A DNA stretch of 64,000 bases from Microbulbifer sp. GL-2 (GCF_007183175.1 NZ_AP019807.1:2400001-2464000); one strand, 5' to 3'. Shown: positions 41,152 to 51,072, numbered from the stretch's first letter. A program made the numbers and translations. The notes: a model not told the origin generated them from the letters alone.

Positions 41152-41616
41152 ATGGCGAGCAAACGCGAATTGCTGGAAGAGCTTCTGGCGCCGGTGGTGG
41201 CATCGCTGGGATGCGAACTGTGGGGTATTGAATACCAGACCCATGGTCGCAACGCGCTGCTGCGCATCTATATCGATTCTGAGAACGGCATTTCCGTTGA
41301 AGATTGTGAGAAGGTGAGCCGTCAGTCCAGCGCCGTGCTGGATGTGGAAGACCCGATCAGTGGTAAGTACACACTTGAAGTTTCTTCCCCTGGGCTCGAT
41401 CGCCCTCTCTATAAGCTGGAGCAGTTCGAACGCTTTTCCGGTGCCCAGATCGAAGTTCGCCTGCGTATGCCGTTGGATGGACAGCGTAAATGGCGCGGTC
41501 TACTGGCTGGTGTAGAGGGTGATGAAGTAGTTTTGCGCGTGGATAGCGAAAATGAATACCTGTTGCCGATCGACAGTATCGAGAAGGCAAATATTATTCC
41601 CCAATTTACCAAGTAA
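41152..41616 (+). CDS. rimP: Ribosome maturation factor RimP
   Basis: The 154-residue protein is needed for 30S subunit maturation. It has the N-terminal alpha/beta domain with LGCELWGIEYQTHGRNALLRIYID (about 20-43) and ISVEDCEKVSRQSSAVLDVEDPI, the signature EVSSPGLDRPL (about 78-88), and the C-terminal SH3-like domain. It is the first gene of the rimP-nusA-infB-rbfA-truB-rpsO-pnp operon. Confidence 0.96.
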   Translation: MASKRELLEELLAPVVASLGCELWGIEYQTHGRNALLRIYIDSENGISVEDCEKVSRQSSAVLDVEDPISGKYTLEVSSPGLDRPLYKLEQFERFSGAQIEVRLRMPLDGQRKWRGLLAGVEGDEVVLRVDSENEYLLPIDSIEKANIIPQFTK

Positions 41617-41658
41617 CCTGTAGGAGCCTGAGCTCAGGCGATTTTGAGGCACAGTTGC

Positions 41659-43161
41659 ATGAACAAAGAGATCTTGCTGGTAGCCGAGGCGGTATCCAAC
41701 GAGAAGGGCGTTGACCAGGAAATTATTTTCCAGGCCATCGAAGCGGCATTGGCAACGGCCACGAAGAAGCGCTACGACGAGGATTCAACCATTGAGGTAA
41801 TCATCGATCGCCGCAACGGTGACTATGAGACTTACCGCAGCTGGGAAGTCGTCGATGATGAAACCCTCGCGGAACTGGGTACCCAGTTCACCCTGGAAGA
41901 GGCTCACGAAAAAGATACCGAGCTAAAAGCGGGCGATGTTTACCGCGAGCAGGTGGAAAATGTAGAGTTTGGCCGTATCGCCGCACAGACTGCCAAGCAA
42001 GTCATTGTGCAGAAAGTGCGTGAAGCTGAGCGTGCCAAGGTTGTGGATGAGTACCGCGATCGGGTTGGCGAAATGGTCAGTGGCACCGTTAAGAAGGTGA
42101 CCCGCGACTTTATCGCTGTTGACCTGGGCAATAACGCAGAAGCACGCTTGCCCCGCGATCAGCTGGTTGGCCGCGAGATCTTTCGCCTGGGTGACCGCGT
42201 GCGCGCAATCCTGTTGGAGATTCAACCGGAAGCCCGTGGCCCGCAGTTGATGCTGAGTCGCTCCTGCCCGGAGATGATTATTGAACTGTTCCGCATCGAG
42301 GTGCCGGAGATCTCCGAACAGGTTATCGAAATTAAAGGGGCCGCCCGTGATCCTGGCCTGCGCGCCAAGATTGCCGTGAATACTAACGACGGTCGAATTG
42401 ACCCGGTCGGCGCCTGTGTGGGGATGCGCGGTGCGCGTGTTCAGGCAGTTTCCAACGAGCTGTCAGGCGAGCGCGTAGACATCGTGCTGTGGGATGACAA
42501 CCCGGCCCAGTTCGTAATCAATGCTATGGCACCGGCGGAAATCGAATCCATTGTTGTAGACGAGGATGCCGGTTCCATGGATGTAGCGGTAGCGGACGAA
42601 AACCTCGCTATGGCTATCGGTCGCAGTGGCCAGAACGTGCGTTTGGCCTCCGAGCTGACCCAATGGCAGATCAATGTCATGAGTACAGACGAGTGGCAGA
42701 ACAAACAGGAAGCCGAATCCAGCTCGATTATGCAGGTGTTTATCGATCGCCTGGATATCGATGAAGATGTCGCCGGCATACTGGTTGATGAAGGCTTTAC
42801 CTCCCTGGAGGAAGTGGCCTATGTCCCTATTGAGGAAATGATCGGGATCGAGGGCTTCGACGAAGATATCGCCGAGGAACTGCGAGCCCGCGCCAAGGAC
42901 TCTCTGTTGACCCAGGCGCTTGCCTCCGAGGAAAAACTGGATGCCTCCGAGCCCCAGGAAGACCTGCTCAATATGGAGGGCATGGAGCGCAACTTGGCAT
43001 TCCAGCTGGCCAGCCGTGGTATTGCCACCATGGAAGACCTGGCGGAACAGGCGGTGGATGACCTGCTCGATATCGATGGTCTCGATCAGGAACGCGCTGC
43101 AGCGCTGATTATGAAAGCGCGTGAGCCCTGGTTTGCCGATGACAACGGCGAACAGGCTTAA
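41659..43161 (+). CDS. nusA: Transcription termination/antitermination factor NusA
   Basis: The 500-residue factor binds RNA polymerase and controls pausing, termination and antitermination. Domains in order: N-terminal RNAP-binding (1-130), S1 (about 135-200), KH1 and KH2 (about 230-345, with GACVGMRGARVQAV and AIGRSGQNVRLASELTQW), and two C-terminal acidic repeats (about 365-425 and 440-495). ATG 41659 (MNKEILLVAEAVSNEKG) is the conserved start; the upstream ATG at 41644 is not. Start and length agree with E. coli NusA (495 aa). Confidence 0.97.
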   Translation: MNKEILLVAEAVSNEKGVDQEIIFQAIEAALATATKKRYDEDSTIEVIIDRRNGDYETYRSWEVVDDETLAELGTQFTLEEAHEKDTELKAGDVYREQVENVEFGRIAAQTAKQVIVQKVREAERAKVVDEYRDRVGEMVSGTVKKVTRDFIAVDLGNNAEARLPRDQLVGREIFRLGDRVRAILLEIQPEARGPQLMLSRSCPEMIIELFRIEVPEISEQVIEIKGAARDPGLRAKIAVNTNDGRIDPVGACVGMRGARVQAVSNELSGERVDIVLWDDNPAQFVINAMAPAEIESIVVDEDAGSMDVAVADENLAMAIGRSGQNVRLASELTQWQINVMSTDEWQNKQEAESSSIMQVFIDRLDIDEDVAGILVDEGFTSLEEVAYVPIEEMIGIEGFDEDIAEELRARAKDSLLTQALASEEKLDASEPQEDLLNMEGMERNLAFQLASRGIATMEDLAEQAVDDLLDIDGLDQERAAALIMKAREPWFADDNGEQA

Positions 43162-43225
43162 ACACAAAGACATAAGATACACGTATAAGTAACCCCCTCC
43201 GACCAAGTGACTTTTAGGAGAGAGA

Positions 43226-46051
43226 ATGGCCGAAGTAACAGTTAGCGAACTCGCCAAATCGGTTGGTGCCACCGAAGACCGTCTGCTCAAGCAGATGAAA
43301 GAAGCGGGTTTGCCTCACACCTCTGCGGATGCGGTGGTGTCAGATGAGGAGAAGCAGGTCCTGCTCAGTTTCCTGAAAAGCAGTCACGGGGAGCAGGGTG
43401 CGAGCCCACGCAAGATCACCTTGAAGCGCAAGACCACGACTACGCTAAAAACCGGCTCTGGCACCGGCCGCAAGACTGTGAACGTGGAAGTTCGCAAGAA
43501 GCGTACTTATGTGAAGCGCCCACAGGCTGAGCTTGAAGCGGAAGCAAATGCTGTAGATGGCATATCTGAAGCCGATGAGGCACAGCTGCAAACTGAGGCG
43601 GAAGCTATAGCGGCCGCCGAAGCGGAAGCGAAGGCTGCCGCAGAAGCAGAGGCTGCCCGTCGGGCCGCTGAGGAAGAAGAAGCGCGCTTAAAAGCCGAAG
43701 CGGAAGCCAAGGCCGCCGCAGAGGCAGAAGCGAAGGTCGCAGCCGCAGAGATGGCTGCAAAAGAGGCAGAAGTGACCCAGAAAGCCGAGAGCAAGCCCGC
43801 CAAAAAGGCGGAGCCCGCAGCTCCAATCCGTTCAAGTTATGTAGACGATATCGAGGCGATGCGTATCGCTGCGATGGAACGTCGTAAGCAGCAGGCGGAG
43901 CAGGAAAAACGCGAACTCGAAGAGAAAAAAGCAAAAATCGAGGCCGATAAACGCGCTGCGCAGGAGAAGAAGGAAAAAGCTACACAGGCAGCCAAGGCAA
44001 AGCCTGCTGTACCTGCTAAAGCGGCTACCAAGACCGAAGATATTAAACCCTCTCTGCGCCGCAAGCTTGAGACAGCCCCGACCGAAGGAGCGCGCACCAC
44101 CGAGGATGAACCTCGCAAACGCCGTGGTCGTCGCTCCAAGTCCGGTCCGAAGAAGTCCAGCAAAACTGCACTATATGAGCAGGCGTTGGAAGTATTTGAA
44201 GAAGATGAAGCAGGTAAGCGCAGTACACGCTCCCTGTCTCGCCCGAACGTGAAGGTAAAACCGACGCACGTCTTTAAACGGCCCACGGAGAAGCAATTGT
44301 ACGAAGTACAGTTGGGTGAAACCATTACTGTCGGTGAGCTGGCCAGGCAGATGAATGTCAAGGCCGGTGAGCTGATTAAGCGCCTGATGAAAATGGGTGA
44401 GATGGCCACGATCAACCAGAGCCTGGATCGCGAAACCGCCCAGGTGCTCGTTGAGGACATGGGCCACAAAGTGGTACTGCGTTCTGAGACTGAGCTCGAG
44501 GATAGCCTAGTAGCGGAATCCCAGTCTCAGGAAGGTACCGAGGTGACAAGAGCTCCGGTGGTTACCGTAATGGGCCATGTGGACCACGGTAAGACCTCCC
44601 TGCTGGATTACATCCGCAAGACCAAGGTTGCTTCCGGTGAAGCCGGTGGCATCACCCAGCATATTGGTGCTTATCGGGTGAAAACCAGTCAGGGCGAAGT
44701 TGCGTTCCTGGATACCCCTGGACACGCCGCTTTTACCGCCATGCGGGCCCGCGGTGCCCAGGCCACCGACGTGGTTATTCTTGTGGTTGCCGCCGATGAT
44801 GGCGTAATGCCTCAAACCGAGGAAGCAGTGAATCACGCCCGCGCTGCTGGCGTACCGCTGGTGGTAGCAGTAAACAAGTGTGATAAAGAAGCTGCTGACC
44901 CCGATCGGGTTAAGAATGAACTGGCTGCGAAAGACGTAATCCCGGAAGATTGGGGCGGCGATACCCAGTTCATTAATGTATCCGCGCATACTGGCGAAGG
45001 TATTGACGAGTTGCTGGAAGCCGTTTCCCTGCAGGCGGAAATGCTTGAACTGAAAGCCAAGGTGAATGTACCGGCTACCGGTGTTGTGATTGAATCCCGC
45101 CTGGAAAAAGGCCGCGGTGTGGTTGCCACCCTTCTGGTGCAGAATGGTGAGCTGAAGCGCGGTGATATTGTTCTCGCCGGCCAGAGCTACGGTCGTGTAC
45201 GGGCCATGACCAATGAACACGGCAAGCAGGTGAAAGAAGCCGGCCCTTCCACTCCGGTGGAGCTGCTGGGTCTGGACTCAACGCCCAATGCCGGTGACGA
45301 GTTCATGGTGGTTGCCAACGAACGCAAGGCTCGTGAAGTAGCGGAGCAGCGAGGGGACAGTGAACGCCGCGAGCGTATGCAGCGCCAGCAAGCCGCTAAG
45401 CTGGAAAACATGTTTGCGGATATGGAAGCCGGTGAGCGCAAAGTGCTGCCGGTTGTGATCAAGGCTGACGTTCGCGGCTCTCTGGAAGCAATCCTGAGTG
45501 CGCTGGCAGATATCGGCAACGAGGAAGTTTCCGTTAATGTGGTATCCAGTGGTGTAGGTGGTATCGCCGAAAATGATATCAACCTGGCCCTGACTTCCGG
45601 TGCTATCGTACTGGGCTTCAATACCCGTGCTGACGTAGCAGCGCGCAAGACCGCCGAGACCGAAAGCGTTGAGATTCGCTACTACAGCGTAATCTACAAC
45701 CTGCTCGATGAAGTGAAGCAGGCCTTGTCTGGCATGTTGGATCCAGAGATCCGTGAAGAGATCGTTGGCATCGCAGAAGTGCGTGATGTTTTCCGCTCTC
45801 CGAAGTTTGGCGCAATTGCTGGTTGTATGGTTACCGAGGGTACTGTTCACCGCAACAAGCCAATCCGCGTATTGCGTGACAACGTTGTAATCTACCAGGG
45901 CGAGCTGGAATCCCTGCGCCGCTTCAAAGACGATGTGCAGGAAGTGCGCAACGGCATGGAGTGTGGTATCGGGGTTAAGGACTACAACGATGTGAAGCCT
46001 GGCGATCAGATCGAAGTCTACGATATCGTCAAGGTTGCCCGCGAACTGTAA
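43226..46051 (+). CDS. infB: Translation initiation factor IF-2
   Basis: This GTPase delivers fMet-tRNA to the 30S subunit. It has 941 residues. An N-terminal IF2-N domain (MAEVTVSELAKSVGATEDRLLKQM) is followed by a long Ala/Glu/Lys-rich charged region (about 85-320), which is variable in length among species. A second IF2-N domain follows (about 370-420). The G domain has GHVDHGKTS (about 451), DTPGH (about 497) and NKCD (about 551), and then come domains II-IV. AGGAGAGAG precedes the ATG. An internal start giving a shorter IF-2 form is possible but no clear SD was identified. Confidence 0.97.
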   Translation: MAEVTVSELAKSVGATEDRLLKQMKEAGLPHTSADAVVSDEEKQVLLSFLKSSHGEQGASPRKITLKRKTTTTLKTGSGTGRKTVNVEVRKKRTYVKRPQAELEAEANAVDGISEADEAQLQTEAEAIAAAEAEAKAAAEAEAARRAAEEEEARLKAEAEAKAAAEAEAKVAAAEMAAKEAEVTQKAESKPAKKAEPAAPIRSSYVDDIEAMRIAAMERRKQQAEQEKRELEEKKAKIEADKRAAQEKKEKATQAAKAKPAVPAKAATKTEDIKPSLRRKLETAPTEGARTTEDEPRKRRGRRSKSGPKKSSKTALYEQALEVFEEDEAGKRSTRSLSRPNVKVKPTHVFKRPTEKQLYEVQLGETITVGELARQMNVKAGELIKRLMKMGEMATINQSLDRETAQVLVEDMGHKVVLRSETELEDSLVAESQSQEGTEVTRAPVVTVMGHVDHGKTSLLDYIRKTKVASGEAGGITQHIGAYRVKTSQGEVAFLDTPGHAAFTAMRARGAQATDVVILVVAADDGVMPQTEEAVNHARAAGVPLVVAVNKCDKEAADPDRVKNELAAKDVIPEDWGGDTQFINVSAHTGEGIDELLEAVSLQAEMLELKAKVNVPATGVVIESRLEKGRGVVATLLVQNGELKRGDIVLAGQSYGRVRAMTNEHGKQVKEAGPSTPVELLGLDSTPNAGDEFMVVANERKAREVAEQRGDSERRERMQRQQAAKLENMFADMEAGERKVLPVVIKADVRGSLEAILSALADIGNEEVSVNVVSSGVGGIAENDINLALTSGAIVLGFNTRADVAARKTAETESVEIRYYSVIYNLLDEVKQALSGMLDPEIREEIVGIAEVRDVFRSPKFGAIAGCMVTEGTVHRNKPIRVLRDNVVIYQGELESLRRFKDDVQEVRNGMECGIGVKDYNDVKPGDQIEVYDIVKVAREL

Positions 46052-46075
46052 AGAGTTCCGGACCGGATGAAGGAC

Positions 46076-46108
46076 AAACCCGTGCGGCTGCTGTCGTGCG
46101 GGTTTTCC
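46076..46108 (+). terminator. Hairpin between infB and rbfA
   Basis: AAACCCG pairs with CGGGTTT around GTGCGG...CGTGCG, followed by TCCTG. It may be a weak or processing site inside the operon. Confidence 0.45.
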
Positions 46109-46141
46109 TGTCTTTAAATCGCCATTCACTATAGGTAAACA

Positions 46142-46540
46142 ATGGCAAGAGAATTCCACCGCGCTGACCGCGTCGCAGATGCCATGCGCCGTGAGCTGGC
46201 CCAGCTGATTCAGCACGAAGTGCGCGACCCGCGTTTGGGTATGGTCAATGTCAACGATGTTGAAGTTAACCGCGACTTGGCCACCGCTAAAGTGTTTGTC
46301 ACCTTTGTAGGTGAGGATGACCGCAACAAGATCGACATTTCTATCGAGGTGTTGAACAAGGCCGCGGGATTCCTGCGCAGCCAACTGGCGCGCACTATCC
46401 AGATGCGCAGTATCCCGCGTTTGTACTTCCGCTACGACGAGACGTCAGTGCGTGGCCAGGCACTTTCCGCACTGATCGAGAAGGCGGTTAATGAAGACCG
46501 CAAGCACCAAGACGACGATAGCGACTCCAAGGAAGATTAA
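46142..46540 (+). CDS. rbfA: Ribosome-binding factor A
   Basis: The 132-residue cold-shock 30S assembly factor has a KH-like fold: RADRVADAMRRELAQLIQHEVRDPRLGMV at the N-terminus, VNRDLATAKVFVTFVG, RSQLARTIQMRSIPRLYFRYDETS near the end, then an acidic tail. It lies between infB and truB as usual. Confidence 0.96.
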   Translation: MAREFHRADRVADAMRRELAQLIQHEVRDPRLGMVNVNDVEVNRDLATAKVFVTFVGEDDRNKIDISIEVLNKAAGFLRSQLARTIQMRSIPRLYFRYDETSVRGQALSALIEKAVNEDRKHQDDDSDSKED

Positions 46541-46543
46541 TCC

Positions 46544-47485
46544 ATGGGCCGCAGACCAAAATGGGGCCGGCCGGTCCACGGCGTGCTTTTATTGAACAAG
46601 CCCGCCGGTATCACTGCCAACGACGCCCTGCAAAAAGCCAAGCGACTCTTTTTTGCCAACCGCGCCGGACACACCGGTGCGCTGGATCCCCTAGCCACGG
46701 GTGTGCTGCCGATTTGCTTCGGTGAGGCGACCAAGTTTTCCCAGTATCTGCTCGATGCGGACAAGCGTTATCGCAGTACTTTTGTTTTCGGTATGACCAC
46801 TGCCAGTGGTGACGCCGATGGCGATGTGTTGGAAAGCAAAGATGCTTCAGGCCTTACTGAGCAAGACGTGCTCAAGGCCATGGAGGACTTTCGCGGTCTT
46901 ATCAAGCAGATTCCCTCCATGTATTCCGCACTTAAACACAAGGGCCAGCCGCTGTACAAGCTGGCTCGTCAGGGGCTGGAGGTGGAGCGCGAGGCGCGCG
47001 AAGTAAAGATTTTTGAATTCGAGCTGCTGAACTTTACCCCCGGTAGCGAGCCTCGTGCAGAGGTGGAAGTACACTGCTCCAAAGGCACTTACATTCGCAG
47101 CATCGCTGAGGATCTGGGGCAGGCCTTGGGAGTTGGTGCTTATGTGGAAAAACTACATCGCAGTGCCGCCGGTCCTTATGATGAGGCTGAGGCGGTTACC
47201 CTGGATGAGTTGACTGATGAGCGCGGAGAGGGCATGGCGGAAGAGCTTGATCACCACTTATTACCGGTGGACTCTCCTGCCTCTTCACTACCCAAACTCA
47301 TACTGCCAGACGACTCTGGTTACTATGTGCGTCAGGGGCAGCCGGTAATGGATTTGCAGGTCTACCGTATCGGTTCAGAAGGTGATATGGTGCGCCTCTT
47401 CCTGGAAAATGGCGATTTTCTGGGCGTGGGAGAAATTACTGACGACGGGTGCGTAGCGCCGCGGCGTCTGGTAAGTGGCACTTGA
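46544..47485 (+). CDS. truB: tRNA pseudouridine(55) synthase
   Basis: The 313-residue enzyme converts U55 of the T loop to pseudouridine. It has the N-terminal GVLLLNKPAGITANDALQ and the catalytic motif GHTGALDPLATGVLPICFGEATK with the catalytic Asp (about residue 47). YSALKHKGQPLYKLARQG and the CSKGTYIRS motif lie further on, and a C-terminal PUA-like domain ends it. It starts three bases after rbfA and is followed by rpsO. Confidence 0.97.
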   Translation: MGRRPKWGRPVHGVLLLNKPAGITANDALQKAKRLFFANRAGHTGALDPLATGVLPICFGEATKFSQYLLDADKRYRSTFVFGMTTASGDADGDVLESKDASGLTEQDVLKAMEDFRGLIKQIPSMYSALKHKGQPLYKLARQGLEVEREAREVKIFEFELLNFTPGSEPRAEVEVHCSKGTYIRSIAEDLGQALGVGAYVEKLHRSAAGPYDEAEAVTLDELTDERGEGMAEELDHHLLPVDSPASSLPKLILPDDSGYYVRQGQPVMDLQVYRIGSEGDMVRLFLENGDFLGVGEITDDGCVAPRRLVSGT

Positions 47486-47630
47486 GCACAAACCGCTATA
47501 TTGGTGTAAGTCGGTATACGATGGAAGTGAGAGTGTCGGGCGGTTGCGCCCACAATAACGATTAGCTGGTCTGTAAATATGCATGGGCCAGCCGAATCTT
47601 TTAAAGCATATTACGACGAGGTAATTCGTT
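47486..47630 (+). promoter_or_regulatory. rpsO leader region
   Basis: About 145 bases separate truB from rpsO. A stem AGCTGG...CCAGCC (around 47562-47595) lies just before the rpsO ribosome binding site. In E. coli the S15 leader folds into a pseudoknot for autoregulation. I see only the partial stem and cannot confirm a pseudoknot. Confidence 0.35.
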
Positions 47631-47900
47631 ATGGCACTGACTGCAGTTGAAAAAGCAGCCATCCTGAAAGAGCACGGCCAATCTGAAGGCGATACCGGTT
47701 CCCCGGAAGTTCAGGTAGCCCTGCTCACCGCCAACATCAACAAACTGCAGGGTCACTTCTCTGCGCACAAGCAGGATCACCACTCCCGTCGTGGCCTGAT
47801 CCGCATGGTAAACCAGCGTCGTAAGCTGCTGGACTACCTCAAGCGCAAGGATCTGAGTCGCTACGCCCAGCTGATTGCTAAGCTCGGCCTGCGTCGCTAA
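47631..47900 (+). CDS. rpsO: 30S ribosomal protein S15
   Basis: The 89-residue protein of normal length has the signature EVQVALLTANINKLQGHFSAHKQDHHSRRGLIRMV at about residues 24-58. It binds the 16S rRNA central domain. Start ATG has CGAGG upstream. Confidence 0.98.
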   Translation: MALTAVEKAAILKEHGQSEGDTGSPEVQVALLTANINKLQGHFSAHKQDHHSRRGLIRMVNQRRKLLDYLKRKDLSRYAQLIAKLGLRR

Positions 47901-47907
47901 GACCCTG

Positions 47908-47935
47908 GAATGCCCGCCTCTGGCGGGCATTCTTC
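47908..47935 (+). terminator. Terminator between rpsO and pnp
   Basis: GAATGCCCGCC-TCT-GGCGGGCATTC is followed by TTCTTT. The equivalent t1 terminator exists between rpsO and pnp in E. coli and allows partial readthrough. Confidence 0.85.
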
Positions 47936-48025
47936 TTTAATGCTTACTGAAAAGTGGCGCGATTGTCATTTTTCGGAAGTTGCACCGCAGATGCCGACAG
48001 GGAAAAGTTCTCTGATTGGAACTGC

Positions 48026-48146
48026 GATGTATGCACCGGCTACCCTGGCCGGTGGCGATACATCCCCGTATCGCCCAGGGTTTTGGGGTTTGTAGTCCCG
48101 GCCCCGGCAAATATGTAGGGGTTACTGGAATGGGCCAGTAACCGTA
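48026..48146 (+). promoter_or_regulatory. pnp leader hairpins (RNase III-type processing site)
   Basis: GTATGCACCGGC...GCCGGTGGCGATAC (48028-48062) and GGTTACTGG-AATGGG-CCAGTAACC (48120-48143) form two stable stems shortly before the GTG start. E. coli pnp is autoregulated through RNase III cleavage of a similar leader stem. Confidence 0.6.
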
Positions 48147-48167
48147 AGGAAATAGGAAAAGAAACTA

Positions 48168-50291
48168 GTGAATCCAGTAAGCAAAACTTTCCAGTACGGA
48201 CAACACCAAGTCACTATCGAAACTGGCCGCATTGCACGCCAGGCGACGGGTGCAGCCTTGGTCACTATGGGTGAAACCGTTGTTCTGTGTACCGTTGTAG
48301 GTGCCAAAGAAGCCAAGCCTGATCAGGGCTTTTTCCCTCTGTCCGTGCATTACCAGGAAAAAGCCTACGCGGCTGGCAAAATTCCCGGCGGCTTCTTCAA
48401 GCGTGAAGGTCGCCCATCTGAAAAAGAAACTTTGACTTCGCGCCTGATCGATCGCCCGATCCGTCCCCTGTTCCCCAAGGGCTTCATGAATGAAGTGCAG
48501 GTGATGATCACTGTCCTGTCTGCAGAGAAGGACGTGGATCCAGATATTGCCGGCATGATCGGCACCTCCGCAGCTCTGTCCGTTTCCGGTATTCCTTTTG
48601 CGGGCCCAATTGGCGCTGCGCGCGTAGGCTATACCCAAAAAGATGGCTACCTGCTGAACCCGGGTTACGAAGCTCTGAAAACCTCTGAGCTGGATATGGT
48701 GGTTGCGGGCACTAAAGATGCTGTGTTGATGGTTGAATCGGAAGCGAAAGAGCTGCCGGAAGATATCATGCTGGGTGCAGTACTCTATGCGCACCAGGAA
48801 ATGCAGGCGGTAGTAAAAGTCTGTGAAGAGTTGAAAGCTGAAGCTGGCAAGCCCCAGTGGAACTGGCAACCGGAAGCAGAAAACACCGAGCTGAAAGCGG
48901 CCCTGGAAAGCCAGTTTGGTACCAAGGTAGCCGAAGCTTACCGTATCACTGACAAGCAGCAGCGCACCGCTCGCTTGAACGAGTTGCGCAATGAAGCGGC
49001 TGATGCCCTGGCGAGCGAAGAAGTTGATGCCGGTGATGTAAAAAGCTACTTCGGCAAGCTCGAAAAGAAAACGGTTCGTGGTGCAGTAGTGCGTGGCGAA
49101 CCGCGTATTGATGGTCGCGATACCAAGACTGTACGCCCGATTAATGTAGAAGTTGGCGTATTGCCGAAGGGCCATGGCTCCTCCCTGTTCACCCGTGGTG
49201 AAACTCAGGCACTGGTTGTTGCCACTCTCGGTGCTACCCGCGATGCGCAGATTATCGATGCCCTGGAAGGCGAGCGTAAAGATTACTTTATGCTGCATTA
49301 CAACTTCCCTCCCTACTCCGTAGGCGAAGCGGGTCGTGTGGGTGCTACCGGTCGCCGTGAAATCGGCCATGGTCGTCTGGCCCGTCGCGGTATCGCTGCC
49401 GTTCTGCCTGATCCGGAGAGCTTCCCTTACACTCTACGGGTGGTTTCTGAAATCACCGAGTCCAACGGTTCCAGCTCCATGGCTTCCGTGTGTGGCTCCA
49501 GTCTTGCGCTGATGGATGCAGGTGTACCCTTGAAGGCACCGGTTGCCGGTATCGCCATGGGCCTGGTGAAGGAAGAGGAAGGCTATGCAGTCCTGACCGA
49601 TATCCTCGGTGATGAAGATCACCTGGGTGATATGGACTTTAAGGTTGCCGGTACCGCTTCTGGTGTGACTGCCCTGCAGATGGATATCAAGATCGAGGGT
49701 ATCACTGAAGAGATCATGGAAACTGCGCTGGAGCAGGCTCTGCACGCGCGTTTGCATATCCTCGTGGAAATGAACAAGCTGATCGGCGAGTCCCGTTCCA
49801 GTGTGAACGAGAATGCTCCGCGTTTCGCAACCCTGAAGATCCACCCGGACAAGATTCGCGACGTTATCGGTAAGGGCGGCGCAACTATCCGCTCTATCAC
49901 CGAAGAAACTGGCGCGTCCATCGATATTGAAGATGACGGCAGCATTAAGGTCTTCGGCGAAGACGGTGAGAGCCTCGAAGCTGCGGTTACCCGTATCGAG
50001 GAAATCACTGCGGAAGCCGAGATCGGCGCAATCTACGAGGGCACCGTGGTACGCATCGTGGACTTCGGCGCGTTCGTCAACTTCCTGCCGGGCAAAGATG
50101 GCCTGGTGCATATCTCCCAGATCGCTGAAGAGCGTGTCAACGCGGTAACTGACTACCTGAGCGAAGGCCAGAAGGTGTTCGTGAAGGTGCTCGACGTGGA
50201 CCAGCGCGGACGTATCAAGCTCTCCATCAAGGAAGCCAAGGCCGACCAGGCTGCTTCCGCAGAGGAGAAACAGGGTTCCGAAGAGGCGTAA
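48168..50291 (+). CDS. pnp: Polyribonucleotide nucleotidyltransferase (PNPase)
   Basis: This 3'-5' phosphorolytic exoribonuclease forms the degradosome core. It has 707 residues from a GTG start (NPVSKTFQYGQHQVTIETGRIARQ), with TAAGGAAA upstream. Two RNase PH domains are present (about 5-230 and 310-540; FPPYSVGEAGRVGATGRREIGHG contains active-site residues). A KH domain follows (IRDVIGKGGATIRSITEET, about 565) and an S1 domain (IGAIYEGTVVRIVDFGAFV, about 620-690). Full length for the family. Confidence 0.98.
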   Translation: MNPVSKTFQYGQHQVTIETGRIARQATGAALVTMGETVVLCTVVGAKEAKPDQGFFPLSVHYQEKAYAAGKIPGGFFKREGRPSEKETLTSRLIDRPIRPLFPKGFMNEVQVMITVLSAEKDVDPDIAGMIGTSAALSVSGIPFAGPIGAARVGYTQKDGYLLNPGYEALKTSELDMVVAGTKDAVLMVESEAKELPEDIMLGAVLYAHQEMQAVVKVCEELKAEAGKPQWNWQPEAENTELKAALESQFGTKVAEAYRITDKQQRTARLNELRNEAADALASEEVDAGDVKSYFGKLEKKTVRGAVVRGEPRIDGRDTKTVRPINVEVGVLPKGHGSSLFTRGETQALVVATLGATRDAQIIDALEGERKDYFMLHYNFPPYSVGEAGRVGATGRREIGHGRLARRGIAAVLPDPESFPYTLRVVSEITESNGSSSMASVCGSSLALMDAGVPLKAPVAGIAMGLVKEEEGYAVLTDILGDEDHLGDMDFKVAGTASGVTALQMDIKIEGITEEIMETALEQALHARLHILVEMNKLIGESRSSVNENAPRFATLKIHPDKIRDVIGKGGATIRSITEETGASIDIEDDGSIKVFGEDGESLEAAVTRIEEITAEAEIGAIYEGTVVRIVDFGAFVNFLPGKDGLVHISQIAEERVNAVTDYLSEGQKVFVKVLDVDQRGRIKLSIKEAKADQAASAEEKQGSEEA

Positions 50292-50306
50292 GTCTTTAGA
50301 AACCTG

Positions 50307-50337
50307 AAAAACCCGGCCTTGAGCCGGGTTTTTTTAT
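50307..50337 (+). terminator. Terminator of the rimP-pnp operon
   Basis: AAACCCGGC-CTTGA-GCCGGGTTT is followed by a T-rich run, 16 bases after the pnp stop. Confidence 0.9.
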
Positions 50338-50421
50338 GTCTTTTAATAAGGAGAATCGGGCCCTTATAGCATTTGCCACAGGGATTTTTCGGTTAGAATT
50401 TAAAGAAAAAAGGGGAAAACC

Positions 50422-51072
50422 TTGGTTAATTTCTGGCTTCTCGATCTTCTACTGGGGCTGGCCTGTCTGTTAATTGCCAATCAATACTGGTACCTCACTC
50501 GTGCACGCTTCCAATCTGCAGCCTTGATTATTGTCGCTGCACTTTTGTGCATGGCCCTCGCAGCGTTAGTTGGTGCTTACCGCTACGGTATGGATCCCGG
50601 AACTACTGAATTGCACCGGGCGCTCACAAGGCTGTCCGGCTTTGCCTCTTTCCTGCTAATCGGCATAGGTCTACTGTGGTCCCGACTGGGATTGACATGG
50701 GGAGCAGATAATCGAACGCCGGCCTATGTGGTGATGGTGCTGGTCCTGGCCAGCGCAATAGCCTTGAGCGAGAGCGGTATGCTGGTGTCACGGGCGGTGG
50801 TTGACCTCTATTCGGCCCTCGGTTTGCTGCTCTGGTTATTGGTGGCTGTGCTGGAGTTAATAATGCCGGGCCGGCTCACACGCAAACAGGCGCTGTTGCT
50901 CGGTGGTGGTGCACTACTAGTGGTAGTAAATGGGCTATTAATTGGCACAGGCTCTTCGCGATTGTTAGGCATGGCGCGTACCAATTGGTTCCACCTTCTA
51001 TTGGCTGTCTCAGTATTCTCCCTGTTATACGCACGTCCATTGTTTACCTTGGAAAAGTCTACTGATGGATAA
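50422..51072 (+). CDS. Unknown polytopic membrane protein
   Basis: The 216-residue protein has about six or seven hydrophobic helices and almost no polar loops. A TTG start at 50422 has AAAAGGGG upstream. The pattern WLLDLLLGLACLLIANQYWYLTRARF with later GMARTNWFHLLLAVS suggests a conserved integral membrane family without known function. It overlaps the next gene (GFA family) by eight bases, so the two are probably translationally coupled. Confidence 0.7.
   Translation: MVNFWLLDLLLGLACLLIANQYWYLTRARFQSAALIIVAALLCMALAALVGAYRYGMDPGTTELHRALTRLSGFASFLLIGIGLLWSRLGLTWGADNRTPAYVVMVLVLASAIALSESGMLVSRAVVDLYSALGLLLWLLVAVLELIMPGRLTRKQALLLGGGALLVVVNGLLIGTGSSRLLGMARTNWFHLLLAVSVFSLLYARPLFTLEKSTDG

Noticed and set aside
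43507..44469. Long minus-strand ORFs opposite infB
   Set aside because: They arise from the Ala/Glu-biased codons of IF-2. The same applies to minus-strand ORFs opposite pnp, rimP and nusA, and to plus-strand ORFs opposite panB, pcnB and cbrA.
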